This document shows positions 25,996-35,487 of a DNA stretch of 64,000 nucleotides, piece by piece. The translations under genes and the position numbers were made by a program. The stretch is from contig JAZNMP010000036.1 of NCBI GenBank assembly GCA_045579705.1, forward strand, positions 1-64,000, read 5' to 3'. Positions within the stretch are counted from its first letter, which is position 1. Each line of letters opens with the position of its first letter. This DNA comes from Lachnocurva sp045579705. Its GTDB lineage: Bacteria; Bacillota; Clostridia; Lachnospirales; Lachnospiraceae. The notes below the pieces were generated by a model. It worked only from the letters and a program-made list of their open reading frames with translations. It ran no database searches and was not told the origin of the DNA.

Positions 25996-26865
25996 ATGCA
26001 GGAATTCAGACCAGCAAAGAGTGGCAAAGTGAGAGAGGTTTATGATCTCGGCGATCAGATGGTTATCGTCGCTACAGATCGAATCTCAGCGTTTGATGTG
26101 ATTTTGAAGAACAAAGTCACACACAAGGGGGAAATACTTACTCGTATTTCGGACTTTTGGTTCGATTATACGAAAGATATTGTAGCAAATCATGTGATTT
26201 CTACAGATACAAAGGATATGCCGGAGTTCTTTAGAACTGAAGAGTTTAAGAACAGAACTATGCTATGCAAGAAGCTTAATATGCTTCCTATCGAATGCAT
26301 TGTAAGAGGTTATATTACAGGTAGCGGTTGGAAGAGCTACCAGGAGAATGGTACAGTTTGCGGTATCAAACTTCCAGAAGGACTTAGAGAGTCAGAGAAA
26401 CTTCCAGAACCTATCTTTACCCCATCTACAAAAGCGGATTTAGGGGATCATGACGAAAACATTTCTTTTGAAGAATCTATTAAATATCTCGAGGAGCGCT
26501 TCCCTGGAAAGGGCGAAGAATACGCTTCAAAGATCAGAGATTATACTATTGCGCTATACAAAAAATGCGCGGAACATGCTTTGGAATGTGGAATTATCAT
26601 AGCTGATACTAAATTTGAGTTTGGTATTGACGAGAATGGAGATATTCTCATCGGAGATGAGATGCTTACACCTGACAGCTCTCGTTTCTGGCCAGTTTCA
26701 GAATATGAAGTTGGAAAGAGTCAGCCTTCATACGATAAGCAGTTCGTACGTGATTGGCTAAAAGCTAATCCGGATAGTGATTACTTACTCCCAGATGAAA
26801 TCATCGATAAAACTATAGATAAATATATTGAAGCTTATGAACGACTGACTGGAAAGAGGTTTTAA
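25996..26865 (+). CDS. purC: Phosphoribosylaminoimidazole-succinocarboxamide (SAICAR) synthase
   Basis: It joins aspartate to CAIR using ATP in purine synthesis. KSGKVREVYDLGDQMVIVATDRISAFDV is the N-terminal nucleotide-binding region, with PIECIVRGYITGSGWKSY and DEMLTPDSSRFWP further on. The start is set at ATG 25996 (MQEF), which has AAAGGA upstream and matches family N-termini; the frame stays open 63 bases further upstream. At 289 residues it is the longer, eukaryote-like SAICAR synthase size. It heads purC-purF-purB. Confidence 0.95.
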   Translation: MQEFRPAKSGKVREVYDLGDQMVIVATDRISAFDVILKNKVTHKGEILTRISDFWFDYTKDIVANHVISTDTKDMPEFFRTEEFKNRTMLCKKLNMLPIECIVRGYITGSGWKSYQENGTVCGIKLPEGLRESEKLPEPIFTPSTKADLGDHDENISFEESIKYLEERFPGKGEEYASKIRDYTIALYKKCAEHALECGIIIADTKFEFGIDENGDILIGDEMLTPDSSRFWPVSEYEVGKSQPSYDKQFVRDWLKANPDSDYLLPDEIIDKTIDKYIEAYERLTGKRF

Positions 26866-26907
26866 GCAAATTGATACGATGAGTTTTGATTTATTTATGG
26901 AGTTTAT

Positions 26908-28365
26908 ATGCTAAATTATATTACTGATAGAAACCTGGAACGCGAGCCTGATACAGGCGTTAGAGAAGAATGCGGCGTATTTGGAGTCTATGATTTAGAC
27001 GGAAATGATGTTTCATATACTTTATATTACGGCTTGTTTGCATTGCAGCATAGAGGACAGGAGAGCGCTGGTATAGCGGTTTCTGATACAAATGCTCCTT
27101 ATGGTAACATCGGTTACCATAAGGAAATGGGATTAGTAAACGAAGCCTTTACGGAAAAAGATGTAGAAGCTTTACATGGAAATATCGGCGTGGGTCACGT
27201 TAGATATTCAACAGCAGGTGAAAGCACCAGAGAGAATGCACAGCCGCTTGTCTTAAATTATGTAAAGGGTACGCTTGCACTCGGCCATAACGGTAATCTG
27301 ATTAACGCGAATGAATTGCGTAAGAAGTTGTCCGAGACGGGTGCCATCTTCCAGACGACTATCGATTCTGAAACTATAGCTTATCTGATAGCGAGAGAGA
27401 GACTTAATACTAGGACCGTTGAAGAGGCTGTAGTTCGTACTATGAATCACCTGAAAGGCGGTTATTCTGTTGTTATGATGAGCCCTAGAAAACTTATTGG
27501 ATTTAGAGATCCATATGGTTTTCATCCGCTCGTTCTCGGAAAGAGAGATAACACCTACATTCTTTCTTCTGAGACTTGTGCGCTCGATACAGTTGGAGCA
27601 GAATTCATCAGAGATATCGAACCTGGTGAAGTGGTTACTATTACTAAAGATGGAGAGGTTCATTCGGACAGAACGAACTGTCTTCCAAAGGAGAAGAGAG
27701 CCAGATGTATATTCGAGTACATTTACTTTGCCAGAAACGATTCTTATATCGATGATATCAGCGTTTATAATGCTCGTATCAAAGCTGGAAAGTTCCTCGC
27801 AATGGATTCGCCTGTAGAAGCTGACCTGGTAGTTGGTGTTCCTGAATCAGGAAACGCAGCTGCTAAAGGTTACTCTATCGAGTCAGGCATCGAATTCGGA
27901 CAGGCTTTTGTTAAGAACACCTATGTGGGACGTACTTTTATCAAGCCTCGTCAGAGTGCCAGAGAATCCAGTGTTAGAGTTAAACTGAACGCTCTTAGAG
28001 AAGTGGTTAAAGGAAAGAGAATCATTATGATAGATGATTCTATCGTTCGAGGAACTACTTCAGCTCAGATTGTAAAGATGCTTCGTGATGCTGGAGCGAA
28101 AGAGGTACACGTTCGTATATCTTCACCGCCATTTTTATGGCCTTGTTATTTTGGTATTGATGTTCCAGCCAGAGAGCAGCTTATAGCTTATAATCGTTCA
28201 GTGGAAGAAATTCGAGAGATCATCGGAGCAGATACGCTGGCTTATTTAGAGATAGACAGACTTCATCAGATGGTAGACGGTACAGAAATCTGTACAGGAT
28301 GTTTCAACGGTAAATATCCTATGGATCCGCCACAGGAAGATATACGCGGCAACTTTGATAAATGA
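26908..28365 (+). CDS. purF: Amidophosphoribosyltransferase
   Basis: This is the committing enzyme of purine synthesis, transferring glutamine nitrogen to PRPP. A 21-residue propeptide precedes Cys22 in EECGVFG, the nucleophile exposed after cleavage. The PRPP loop is IIMIDDSIVRGTT. Cysteines in RARCIFEY, LWPCYFG and ICTGCFNG match the four 4Fe-4S ligands of the oxygen-sensitive Bacillus-type enzyme. At 485 residues it is standard. Feedback by nucleotides is expected from the family. Confidence 0.97.
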   Translation: MLNYITDRNLEREPDTGVREECGVFGVYDLDGNDVSYTLYYGLFALQHRGQESAGIAVSDTNAPYGNIGYHKEMGLVNEAFTEKDVEALHGNIGVGHVRYSTAGESTRENAQPLVLNYVKGTLALGHNGNLINANELRKKLSETGAIFQTTIDSETIAYLIARERLNTRTVEEAVVRTMNHLKGGYSVVMMSPRKLIGFRDPYGFHPLVLGKRDNTYILSSETCALDTVGAEFIRDIEPGEVVTITKDGEVHSDRTNCLPKEKRARCIFEYIYFARNDSYIDDISVYNARIKAGKFLAMDSPVEADLVVGVPESGNAAAKGYSIESGIEFGQAFVKNTYVGRTFIKPRQSARESSVRVKLNALREVVKGKRIIMIDDSIVRGTTSAQIVKMLRDAGAKEVHVRISSPPFLWPCYFGIDVPAREQLIAYNRSVEEIREIIGADTLAYLEIDRLHQMVDGTEICTGCFNGKYPMDPPQEDIRGNFDK

Positions 28366-28385
28366 TGGAAAGGTAAGACGATAAA

Positions 28386-29840
28386 ATGAGAGAAGATAGT
28401 TATATCAGCCCGCTTTCAGAGAGATATGCATCTAAGGAAATGCAGTATATTTTTTCCGAGAACAAAAAGTTCTCTACCTGGAGACGCCTTTGGATAGCTC
28501 TTGCAGAAACAGAGATGGAGCTCGGATTAAAGGGTGAAGATGGTCAGCCTGTTATCACTCAGGATATGATAGATGAGATGAAAGCTCATATCGAAGATAT
28601 CAATTATGAAGTGGCCAGAGCTCGTGAGAAGGAAGTTCGTCATGATGTTATGAGTCATGTTTACGCGTTTGGAAAGCAGTGTCCAAAGGCTGCAGGCATC
28701 ATTCATCTCGGAGCTACTTCATGTTTCGTAGGTGATAATACAGACGTTATCGTTATGAGAGATGCTCTTACTTTGGTTAGAAAGAAGCTCATCAATGTAA
28801 TCGATGAGTTGGCTAGATTTGCTGATGCAAACAAATCACTTCCGACTCTTGCTTTTACACATTTTCAGCCTGCTCAGCCTACTACAGTAGGAAAGAGAGC
28901 AACTCTTTGGATTAACGAATTTATGATGGATTTAGAAGATCTGGATTATGTCCTTTCGACTTTGAAGCTTCTGGGATCTAAAGGTACTACAGGCACACAG
29001 GCGTCCTTTAAAGAACTTTTTAAGGGAGACGACGAGACTATCGATAAGATTGATCCGCTTATCGCGGAAAAAATGGGCTTCAAGGCATGTGTTCCAGTTT
29101 CCGGCCAGACTTATTCCAGAAAGATGGACACACGTGTTATGAATGTACTCGCTGGCATCGCTGCTTCAGCGCATAAGATGTCAAATGATATTCGTCTGCT
29201 TCAGCATCTAAAGGAAATTGAGGAACCTTTTGAGAAGAAACAGATTGGTTCTTCCGCTATGGCTTACAAGAGAAATCCTATGAGAAGTGAGAGAATAGCA
29301 TCTCTTTCCAGATATATCATGATCGATGCACTGAATCCGGCTATCACATCAGCTACGCAGTGGTTTGAGAGAACACTTGATGATTCAGCTAACAAGCGTC
29401 TTTCTATCGCAGAGGGATTCCTCGCTACAGATGGAGTTTTGGACTTGTGCATGAATGTAGTAGATGGATTGGTTGTATATCCCAAGGTTATCGAGAAGAA
29501 ACTTCGTTCTGAACTTCCATTTATGGCTACTGAGAATATTATGATGGATGCCGTAAAGATGGGCGGTAACAGACAGGAAATCCACGAGCGTATTCGTGAA
29601 CTTTCTATGAAGGCCGGTGCAAACGTAAAGGTAGAAGGTTTGGACAATAATCTATTAGAGCTCATCGCAGAGGATAGTGCATTCAACCTTTCAGAAGCAG
29701 ATTTGCAGAAGACGATGGATCCTAGTCTGTATGTAGGTAGAGCTCCACGTCAGGTTGAAGTTTATCTACGTGATTTCGTACGTCCTGTATTGGATGCAAA
29801 TAGAGAGCTTCTCGGCGCAAAAGCTGAAATCAATGTTTAA
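28386..29840 (+). CDS. purB: Adenylosuccinate lyase
   Basis: It acts twice in purine synthesis, releasing fumarate from SAICAR and from adenylosuccinate. The fumarase/aspartase-family signature SSAMAYKRNPMRSERI is present, as are the His-containing KEVRHDVMSHVYAFG and the TSCFVGDNTD region. At 484 residues it resembles the longer human-like form rather than the 430-residue Bacillus enzyme. It is 20 bases after purF, in one operon. Confidence 0.96.
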   Translation: MREDSYISPLSERYASKEMQYIFSENKKFSTWRRLWIALAETEMELGLKGEDGQPVITQDMIDEMKAHIEDINYEVARAREKEVRHDVMSHVYAFGKQCPKAAGIIHLGATSCFVGDNTDVIVMRDALTLVRKKLINVIDELARFADANKSLPTLAFTHFQPAQPTTVGKRATLWINEFMMDLEDLDYVLSTLKLLGSKGTTGTQASFKELFKGDDETIDKIDPLIAEKMGFKACVPVSGQTYSRKMDTRVMNVLAGIAASAHKMSNDIRLLQHLKEIEEPFEKKQIGSSAMAYKRNPMRSERIASLSRYIMIDALNPAITSATQWFERTLDDSANKRLSIAEGFLATDGVLDLCMNVVDGLVVYPKVIEKKLRSELPFMATENIMMDAVKMGGNRQEIHERIRELSMKAGANVKVEGLDNNLLELIAEDSAFNLSEADLQKTMDPSLYVGRAPRQVEVYLRDFVRPVLDANRELLGAKAEINV

Positions 29841-29847
29841 GTTGTAA

Positions 29848-29875
29848 TTGTTACAATTTTATGATAAATTATTAT
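29848..29875 (+). promoter_or_regulatory. Promoter of secG
   Basis: TTGTTA (29848-29853), a 16-base spacer and TATTAT (29870-29875). The -35 overlaps the small inverted repeat TTGTAA-TTG-TTACAA. Confidence 0.55.
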
Positions 29876-29912
29876 GAGCGAAAAAAAATAAGAACACTTG
29901 GAGGGGATTACT

Positions 29913-30164
29913 TTGAGTACAGCTATTATTAAAAATATTGTAACAATTGCATTTATCGTTATAAGCGTTGCGATTTCGGTTATCATTCTGCTTCAGCAAG
30001 GTAAGGATCAGGGACTTGGTTCACTTAGCGGACAGCTTTCTGATTCATCTTATTGGGCAAAGAACAAAGGCCGTTCTAAAGAAGGAATTCTGGTTAAACT
30101 TACTAGCGTTCTAATCGTCCTTTATTTCATTTGCGCTGCAGTTTTGAACATCGGAAGTTTTTAG
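29913..30164 (+). CDS. secG: Protein translocase subunit SecG
   Basis: This 83-residue protein has two membrane segments (about 7-27 and 60-80) separated by the conserved cytoplasmic LLQQGKDQGLGSLSG. It assists SecYE. The TTG at 29913 is taken as start because GGAGGGG lies about eight bases before it; an in-frame TTG at 29898 falls upstream of that ribosome site. The secG-rnr-smpB-ssrA order is conserved in Firmicutes. Confidence 0.93.
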   Translation: MSTAIIKNIVTIAFIVISVAISVIILLQQGKDQGLGSLSGQLSDSSYWAKNKGRSKEGILVKLTSVLIVLYFICAAVLNIGSF

Positions 30165-30177
30165 AATTTGATTTCAG

Positions 30178-30206
30178 AAAGGCCATCGCTTAGGCGGTGG
30201 CTTTTA
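30178..30206 (+). terminator. Hairpin between secG and rnr
   Basis: GCCATCGC-TTAG-GCGGTGGC (one G-T) is followed by TTTTATATTTT. It may attenuate transcription into rnr. Confidence 0.75.
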
Positions 30207-30227
30207 TATTTTATCGGAGAAAATAAT

Positions 30228-32309
30228 TTGAGAAATAGACGTAATAAACCTTATAAAATATCAAAAAACAGAAAAGAAGCTTTGAAGAGCAAGCTTGGAG
30301 CTAACCGTGGAAAGAAACACAGATCCGGTTTAGGAAAGAAGGCTCAGGCAAAGACAAAAGCACGCCATGCAAAGAAATCAAATGTAGTTACTTTGCAGGG
30401 AGAATTTACTGCGCATCCTAGAGGATTCGGTTTCGTAACTGTAGAAGGTTATGAGCAGGATTTCTATATTCCAGAGAAGTATGTAGGTCATGCTATGCAT
30501 CAGGACACAGTAAAGATCGAGTTGCTGCCTGAAACAGAAGGAAAGAGACGTGAAGCAAAGGTTGTTGAAATCGTTTCTCATAATATAGAGCGAATCGTCG
30601 GTACTTTTACAAAGATGAACGGCTTCGGCTTTGTAATTCCTGATGATAAGAAGTTTACTGATGACCTCTATATCCCATCAAATGCGTTCTTAGGTGCAAA
30701 GAACAACGATAAAGTCGTTTGTATCTATACTAAGTATGGTGATGGAATAAAGAAGCCAGAGGGAAGAGTTGTCGAAATCATCGGTGGAAAGGACGATCCT
30801 GGCGCTGATATTCTATCTGTGGTAAAAGGTTTGGATATCCCTTCAGAATTCCCGATAGAGGTTTTATTAGAAGCTCAGAAGGCAAATAAACCGGTGAAGA
30901 AGAAACAGATAAAGAAACGTCTCGACTTGAGAAGCATTCCTATGGTTACTATCGATGGTGACCATACAAAGGATTTCGATGATGCCGTTTCTATCGGAAT
31001 CAGAGGGGATAAATATATCCTCGGCGTTCATATTGCCGATGTTGCAGAATATGTTACTGAAGACAGTTGCCTGGACGAGGAAGCTGTAAAGAGAGGCACT
31101 TCCGTATATCTCTGTGATAGAGTCATTCCTATGCTTCCAAAAGAACTTTCAAATGGAATCTGTTCATTAAATGAAGGCGAAGACCGTCTGGCTTTGAGTT
31201 GTATTATGACAGTTTCTAAAGAGGGAAAAGTTCTCGATTATGTTATCGATGAGTCAGTTATCAATGTTGACCACCGTATGACATACCACGATGTTACTGA
31301 GATTATCAATGGAAATGAAGAGCTTTCCAGGAAGTATGATGACTTTGTGCCATATTTTTTGACTATGTATGAGTTATCAAATATCATTCGTGGTGCCAGA
31401 GAGAAATCCGGATGCATCGATTTCGACTTCCCTGAAGCTGAGATTACTTTGAATTCAGATGGTTCTACTAAGCAGGTAGAAGTTCGAGAAAGAGATCTAG
31501 CCTCTCTCATAATTGAGGATTTTATGATTCTCGCTAATGAGACTGTTGCCAGAGAGTTTGCGACAAAGGAAATCCCTTTCCTGTACAGAACTCATGGAGC
31601 GCCGGATATGGATAGAATCATGTCTCTCAATGATTATACAGAGACTATCGGTATTCATATCCGTCCAAAAGGCACTGAGATTACACCTCGTGAAGTGCAG
31701 AAGGTATTAGAACAGGTCGCAGGACGAGACGAGGAATCAGTTGTAAATCATATGGTTCTTCGAGCTATGCAGAAAGCAAAGTATGATACTGAATGTATAG
31801 GACACTTTGGTCTGGCTGCTGAGTATTACTGCCACTTTACGTCACCTATCCGTAGATATCCAGATCTTCAGATCCATAGAATTATCAAGGAATATCTACA
31901 TGGTGATTTAGATAAAAAAAGAAGGAAGCACTATACCAAACTGCTTCCAGACAGAGCTGAGAGAACCAGTCTGTTAGAGCGTCGTGCTGATGAAGCCGAG
32001 AGAGAGACGGACAAGATGAAGGAAGCTGAATACATGAAGCGCCATATCGGCGAAGAGTTCGTAGGAACTATTTCTGGAATCACAGGATTCGGAATCTATG
32101 TAGAACTTCCAAACACTATAGAAGGCTTGGTCCATATTTCTACTATTAAGGGCGATTACTTCGTATTTGACGAAGCACGTCAGGAATTAGTAGGTGAGAG
32201 AACTAAGCTCGTATATAGAATAGGTCAAAAGATTAGAATCGTAGTAGATGGCGCTAGCAAAGAAACTAGAACTATAGACTTTATACTTTCGGAGAATCAA
32301 TATGCCTGA
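30228..32309 (+). CDS. rnr: Ribonuclease R
   Basis: This 3'-5' exoribonuclease degrades structured RNA and takes part in trans-translation. A basic N-terminus (RNRRNKPYK) is followed by cold-shock domains (GEFTAHPRGFGFV, GTFTKMNGFGFVIPDD), the RNB catalytic core with TIDGDHTKDFDDAVSI, and a C-terminal S1 domain (GEEFVGTISGITGFGIYVEL). The TTG at 30228 has CGGAGA seven bases upstream and gives 693 residues; the frame is open further upstream through the hairpin. It overlaps smpB by 8 bases. Confidence 0.95.
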   Translation: MRNRRNKPYKISKNRKEALKSKLGANRGKKHRSGLGKKAQAKTKARHAKKSNVVTLQGEFTAHPRGFGFVTVEGYEQDFYIPEKYVGHAMHQDTVKIELLPETEGKRREAKVVEIVSHNIERIVGTFTKMNGFGFVIPDDKKFTDDLYIPSNAFLGAKNNDKVVCIYTKYGDGIKKPEGRVVEIIGGKDDPGADILSVVKGLDIPSEFPIEVLLEAQKANKPVKKKQIKKRLDLRSIPMVTIDGDHTKDFDDAVSIGIRGDKYILGVHIADVAEYVTEDSCLDEEAVKRGTSVYLCDRVIPMLPKELSNGICSLNEGEDRLALSCIMTVSKEGKVLDYVIDESVINVDHRMTYHDVTEIINGNEELSRKYDDFVPYFLTMYELSNIIRGAREKSGCIDFDFPEAEITLNSDGSTKQVEVRERDLASLIIEDFMILANETVAREFATKEIPFLYRTHGAPDMDRIMSLNDYTETIGIHIRPKGTEITPREVQKVLEQVAGRDEESVVNHMVLRAMQKAKYDTECIGHFGLAAEYYCHFTSPIRRYPDLQIHRIIKEYLHGDLDKKRRKHYTKLLPDRAERTSLLERRADEAERETDKMKEAEYMKRHIGEEFVGTISGITGFGIYVELPNTIEGLVHISTIKGDYFVFDEARQELVGERTKLVYRIGQKIRIVVDGASKETRTIDFILSENQYA

Positions 32310-32772
32310 TAAAAACGCAAAGAGAATGATTGCTAATAATAAGAAAGCCAGACACGATTATTTCCTGGATGAATTCTATGAAGCTGGAATCGAGTTAGTC
32401 GGTACAGAGGTAAAGTCACTTCGTGCCGGCAGATGCAGCATCAAAGAGTCTTTTATCGAGATAAAGGATGGAGAGGTGTATATCATCCAGATGCACATCC
32501 CTCCATATGAACAGGGAAATATCTTTAATCGAGATCCTCTTAGAAAGAGGAAACTGCTGCTGCATAAGCAGGAGATTAATAAGCTTCTCGGAAAAATAAA
32601 AACAAAGGGATATACACTTGTGCCTGTAGAGATTTACTTTAAGGGGCCTAGAGTTAAGGTGGAAATCGCCCTAGCTCGTGGTAAGAAACTCTATGATAAA
32701 CGTAGGGATATCGCTGACAAGGATCAGAAGCGAGAGGCTGAGAGAGATTTCAAGGTTAGAAATCTGTATTAG
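32302..32772 (+). CDS. smpB: SsrA-binding protein
   Basis: SmpB carries tmRNA to stalled ribosomes. The ARHDYFLDEFYEAGIELVGTEVKSLRAGRCSIKESF core and the basic C-terminal tail (KKLYDKRRDIADKDQKREAERDFK) are complete at 156 residues. It overlaps rnr and is followed at once by ssrA, so protein, nuclease and RNA partner are adjacent. Confidence 0.97.
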   Translation: MPDKNAKRMIANNKKARHDYFLDEFYEAGIELVGTEVKSLRAGRCSIKESFIEIKDGEVYIIQMHIPPYEQGNIFNRDPLRKRKLLLHKQEINKLLGKIKTKGYTLVPVEIYFKGPRVKVEIALARGKKLYDKRRDIADKDQKREAERDFKVRNLY

Positions 32773-32818
32773 TTATTTAAAATATCAGTTTTTTCTGGTA
32801 TTATAAATATATATTCAT

Positions 32819-33167
32819 GGGCTAGTAATGGTTTCGACAGGAATCATGAAGCTGGTGAAGCGAGTCGTACGGGATACGTTAAATTCCAAACTTAAATTTA
32901 AACGCTGAAGATAATTTAGCATACGCTGCCTAATTACGGCAACGGATCCAACATGGTCTTACCTGCGTGACTAGGAACTGGGTCTCATCTAACCTAGCAG
33001 GAAACGGCGATTACAAAGCTTTGAGTATTCGGACGTATTTATGAAGCTACTTGTAAGATTTCGGGTGTTCTTTCCCTTATCTTACAGGGAATTTTAATAA
33101 AAGAACTACACTCGTAGAAGAACAGGGGATTGGTTTTTGGACACGAGTTCGACTCTCGTCTAGTCCA
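32819..33167 (+). ncRNA. ssrA: tmRNA (transfer-messenger RNA)
   Basis: The acceptor GGGCTAG (32819-32825) pairs with CTAGTCC (33160-33166), and the T-arm GAGTTCGACTCTC is near the 3' end. TAATGGTTTCGACAGG is the conserved 5' signature. After TAAAC the resume codon GCT (32904) opens a reading frame encoding AEDNLAYAA before TAA (32931-32933), ending in the usual degradation signal. CCA is not encoded. Confidence 0.95.
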
Positions 33168-33176
33168 TCTTTTTAA

Positions 33177-33204
33177 GGGAATGGTAAAAGCCATTCTCTT
33201 TTTT
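33177..33204 (+). terminator. Terminator after ssrA
   Basis: GGGAATGG / CCATTCTC (one G-T) is followed by six T. Confidence 0.88.
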
Positions 33205-33276
33205 GTTGTAAAAATCATTCGCTTCGTGTATATTTTTCTTTATTATTAAATAGTGATTTATTTAATGGGAGGAAAA

Positions 33277-34080
33277 ATGGGAAGAGAAGAGATTGTAAAA
33301 GGATTCTATGCAAAGTATGTAGAAGATGACAGATTATCATCAACCAGACAGGGGCAGACGGAATATATAGTTACAAATCATTATATTCATGAAGCGCTGT
33401 CTAGATTTGGCAAACATGCAAAAGTTATTGAAATAGGAGCAGGTACAGGAAGAGTATCTATTCCATTAGCTCAGGAAGGCTTCAAGGTTACTGCTGTAGA
33501 ATATTCGGATAGCAATTATGAAGTTCTTCGTGATAAGTGTAGAGGAATACCAAACATAGAAGCTGTTCATGGTGATGCTGTAGATTTATCCGGGATACCA
33601 GATGAAACCTATGATGTAACATTACTATTTGGACCGATGTATCATCTTTATTCAAAGGAAGAACAGCTAAAGGCACTTAGTGAAGCTAAACGAATTACTA
33701 AATCGGGAGGAAGTATACTTATAGCTTATTTATCGATTCATGCGATAATGTATACTAATTATATAAATGCTTTATGCGGAAGCTTCAAAGATGGCTTTAA
33801 GGAAAATTTTGATCCTGAGGATTTTTCTGTAAGACATTTTCCGGAACAACTGTTTACGGGGTTTGATGTAGTAGAGTTTGAAGAATTAATTGAGGAATCT
33901 GAACTTCGTCTCATAAAGACAGTGGCTCAGGATGGAATGTTGGAGCTGGTTCAGAGATGTGATTCTTTCCAAATGGATGATTGTAACTTTGATGCTTTTA
34001 TTAAATATCATATGGCTTACTGTGAAAAAAGAGAGTTATTAGGTCTGTCTAGCCATTTACTTGCTATATGTGAACGTTGA
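33277..34080 (+). CDS. Class I SAM-dependent methyltransferase
   Basis: VIEIGAGTGRVSIPLAQEGFKVTAVEYSD is the SAM-binding motif I with the acidic loop, and GDAVDLSGIPDETYDVTLLFGPMYHLYS covers motifs II-III. It is a 267-residue stand-alone enzyme of the Methyltransf_11/25 type. The substrate cannot be told. The ATG at 33277 with GGGAGG just upstream is chosen; a GTG at 33253 and an ATG at 33265 are in frame. It is flanked by terminators, so it is probably monocistronic. Confidence 0.88.
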   Translation: MGREEIVKGFYAKYVEDDRLSSTRQGQTEYIVTNHYIHEALSRFGKHAKVIEIGAGTGRVSIPLAQEGFKVTAVEYSDSNYEVLRDKCRGIPNIEAVHGDAVDLSGIPDETYDVTLLFGPMYHLYSKEEQLKALSEAKRITKSGGSILIAYLSIHAIMYTNYINALCGSFKDGFKENFDPEDFSVRHFPEQLFTGFDVVEFEELIEESELRLIKTVAQDGMLELVQRCDSFQMDDCNFDAFIKYHMAYCEKRELLGLSSHLLAICER

Positions 34081-34087
34081 TTAACTT

Positions 34088-34126
34088 AAATGTCTGCTTT
34101 TGATATGAAAGGCAGACATTTTTTAT
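34088..34126 (+). terminator. Terminator after the methyltransferase
   Basis: AATGTCTGC and GCAGACATT pair around a loop of about 14 bases and are followed by a T-run. Confidence 0.88.
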
Positions 34127-34134
34127 ACCTCTTC

Positions 34135-34163
34135 TTTAACTTCAATTTAAAAAAAGATATAAT
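34135..34163 (+). promoter_or_regulatory. Promoter of the membrane protein/two-component operon
   Basis: TTTAAC (34135-34140), a 17-base spacer and a perfect TATAAT (34158-34163). Confidence 0.55.
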
Positions 34164-34202
34164 AATTGAGATAGGTTAATAAAATTTAATCCAGGGGATA
34201 AT

Positions 34203-34772
34203 ATGAGCGATAAAAGTTTAATTGTTGATGCATTTGATTATGCAGATGAAAATCTATATGAGATAGCTATCAAAGAACAGAAAGCTATAAACTATCTATC
34301 TAAACAGCTTGGAAATGCTTCACAGAAACAGATTCAGGATGTTTATGACAAATTGATAGATGAGAATTTCTTTAAATCAGAGAATGGTTTGACTTTCCTC
34401 TATTTGTTGAGAGAAAACCTGATAAATGTCTACAAGGTCGATGAATCGACGTTGAAACCTATTCCTGTTGAAAGAGCAAATGATTCTAGAGTAAAGAGCG
34501 TTATGTTCGATTGCAACGAACGTGTAAAGGCTGCGCAGAAAGAAACGAAGAATATCAGAGATAGATCTCGTATCTTTATTGTAGCCATAGTCGTATTGAT
34601 CATCGCTTTAGGCGCTATGTTCTATATCTTACGTACGTCTGATATTCCAACGATTTTGGACTATCAGGAGAAGCTTGAAAACAAATACTCACAGTGGGAA
34701 GAAGATTTAAAACAGAGAGAGAGCATCATTCGAAAGAAAGAACGTGCATTAAACATTGAAAACGAAGATTAG
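34203..34772 (+). CDS. Unknown membrane protein heading a two-component operon
   Basis: I do not recognise a family. The 189-residue protein has a cytoplasmic-looking helical N-terminal part of about 120 residues, one membrane segment (124-143, IFIVAIVVLIIALGAMFYIL) and a charged coiled-coil-like C-terminus (KLENKYSQWEEDLKQRESIIRKKERAL). It has no signal peptide. It starts 62 bases before, and shares a strand with, a response regulator and sensor kinase with no terminator between, so it may be an accessory or target of that pair. Confidence 0.7.
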   Translation: MSDKSLIVDAFDYADENLYEIAIKEQKAINYLSKQLGNASQKQIQDVYDKLIDENFFKSENGLTFLYLLRENLINVYKVDESTLKPIPVERANDSRVKSVMFDCNERVKAAQKETKNIRDRSRIFIVAIVVLIIALGAMFYILRTSDIPTILDYQEKLENKYSQWEEDLKQRESIIRKKERALNIENED

Positions 34773-34791
34773 TTTTGGAGGTGTTTAAGAA

Positions 34792-35487
34792 GTGGAAAAA
34801 GCAAAGGTTTTAATAGCAGATGATGAAGGACGTATCAGAAAGTTGGTTCGTGATTTCCTGGTAAAGGAAGGCTATGATGTTTACGAAGCAGCAGATGGTA
34901 TGGAAACTATAAAGTATTTTCAGGATATCGACGATTTGAAATTGATCATTCTGGATGTGATGATGCCTGGAACAGATGGATTCGCAGTTTTGAAGAGAAT
35001 CCGTACTACATCAAATATTCCTGTGATTATGCTTACAGCAAAGACTTCTGAGGAAGATGAACTTAGAGGATTTGAATTAGGTGTAGATGAGTATGTTCAG
35101 AAACCTTTTTCTCCCAAACTTCTAATGGCTCGTGTCAATGCTGTTATTAGACGAAGCGATGATAAAAACATGGTAGATTCTACACCGCAGCTTATTACTG
35201 CTGGAGGGATTACTATCGATGTAGGTGCTCATGTGGTTAAATGCGATGGACAGGAGATACTTCTGTCTGTTAAAGAGTTCGAGTTGTTATCTTACTTTGT
35301 AAACAATGAAGGCATAGCTCTGTCTAGAGATATGATTCTTAATAATGTTTGGAATTATGATTTCTTTGGAGACGCTAGAACTATAGATACTCATGTAAAG
35401 AAGCTTCGTAATAAACTAGGAGTCTATGGCAAGTATATTAAGACTATCTGGGGAATGGGGTATAAGTTTGAAACTGTTTCGGAATAA
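34792..35487 (+). CDS. Response regulator, OmpR/PhoB family
   Basis: The receiver domain has the acidic pair DD (10-11), phospho-acceptor Asp55 in ILDVMMPGTDG, the Thr of VIMLTAK and the Lys of YVQKPFSP. The C-terminal winged helix (SVKEFELLSYFVNNEGIALSRDMILNNVWNYDFFGDARTIDTHVKKLRNKL) binds DNA. The start is GTG 34792 with GGAGG upstream. It overlaps the sensor kinase gene, its likely phosphate donor. The signal is unknown. Confidence 0.94.
   Translation: MEKAKVLIADDEGRIRKLVRDFLVKEGYDVYEAADGMETIKYFQDIDDLKLIILDVMMPGTDGFAVLKRIRTTSNIPVIMLTAKTSEEDELRGFELGVDEYVQKPFSPKLLMARVNAVIRRSDDKNMVDSTPQLITAGGITIDVGAHVVKCDGQEILLSVKEFELLSYFVNNEGIALSRDMILNNVWNYDFFGDARTIDTHVKKLRNKLGVYGKYIKTIWGMGYKFETVSE

Noticed and set aside
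32784..32805. Terminator after smpB (AATATCAG / CTGGTATT)
   Set aside because: The T-run is in the loop rather than after the stem; the region more likely holds an ssrA promoter (TGGTATTAT).
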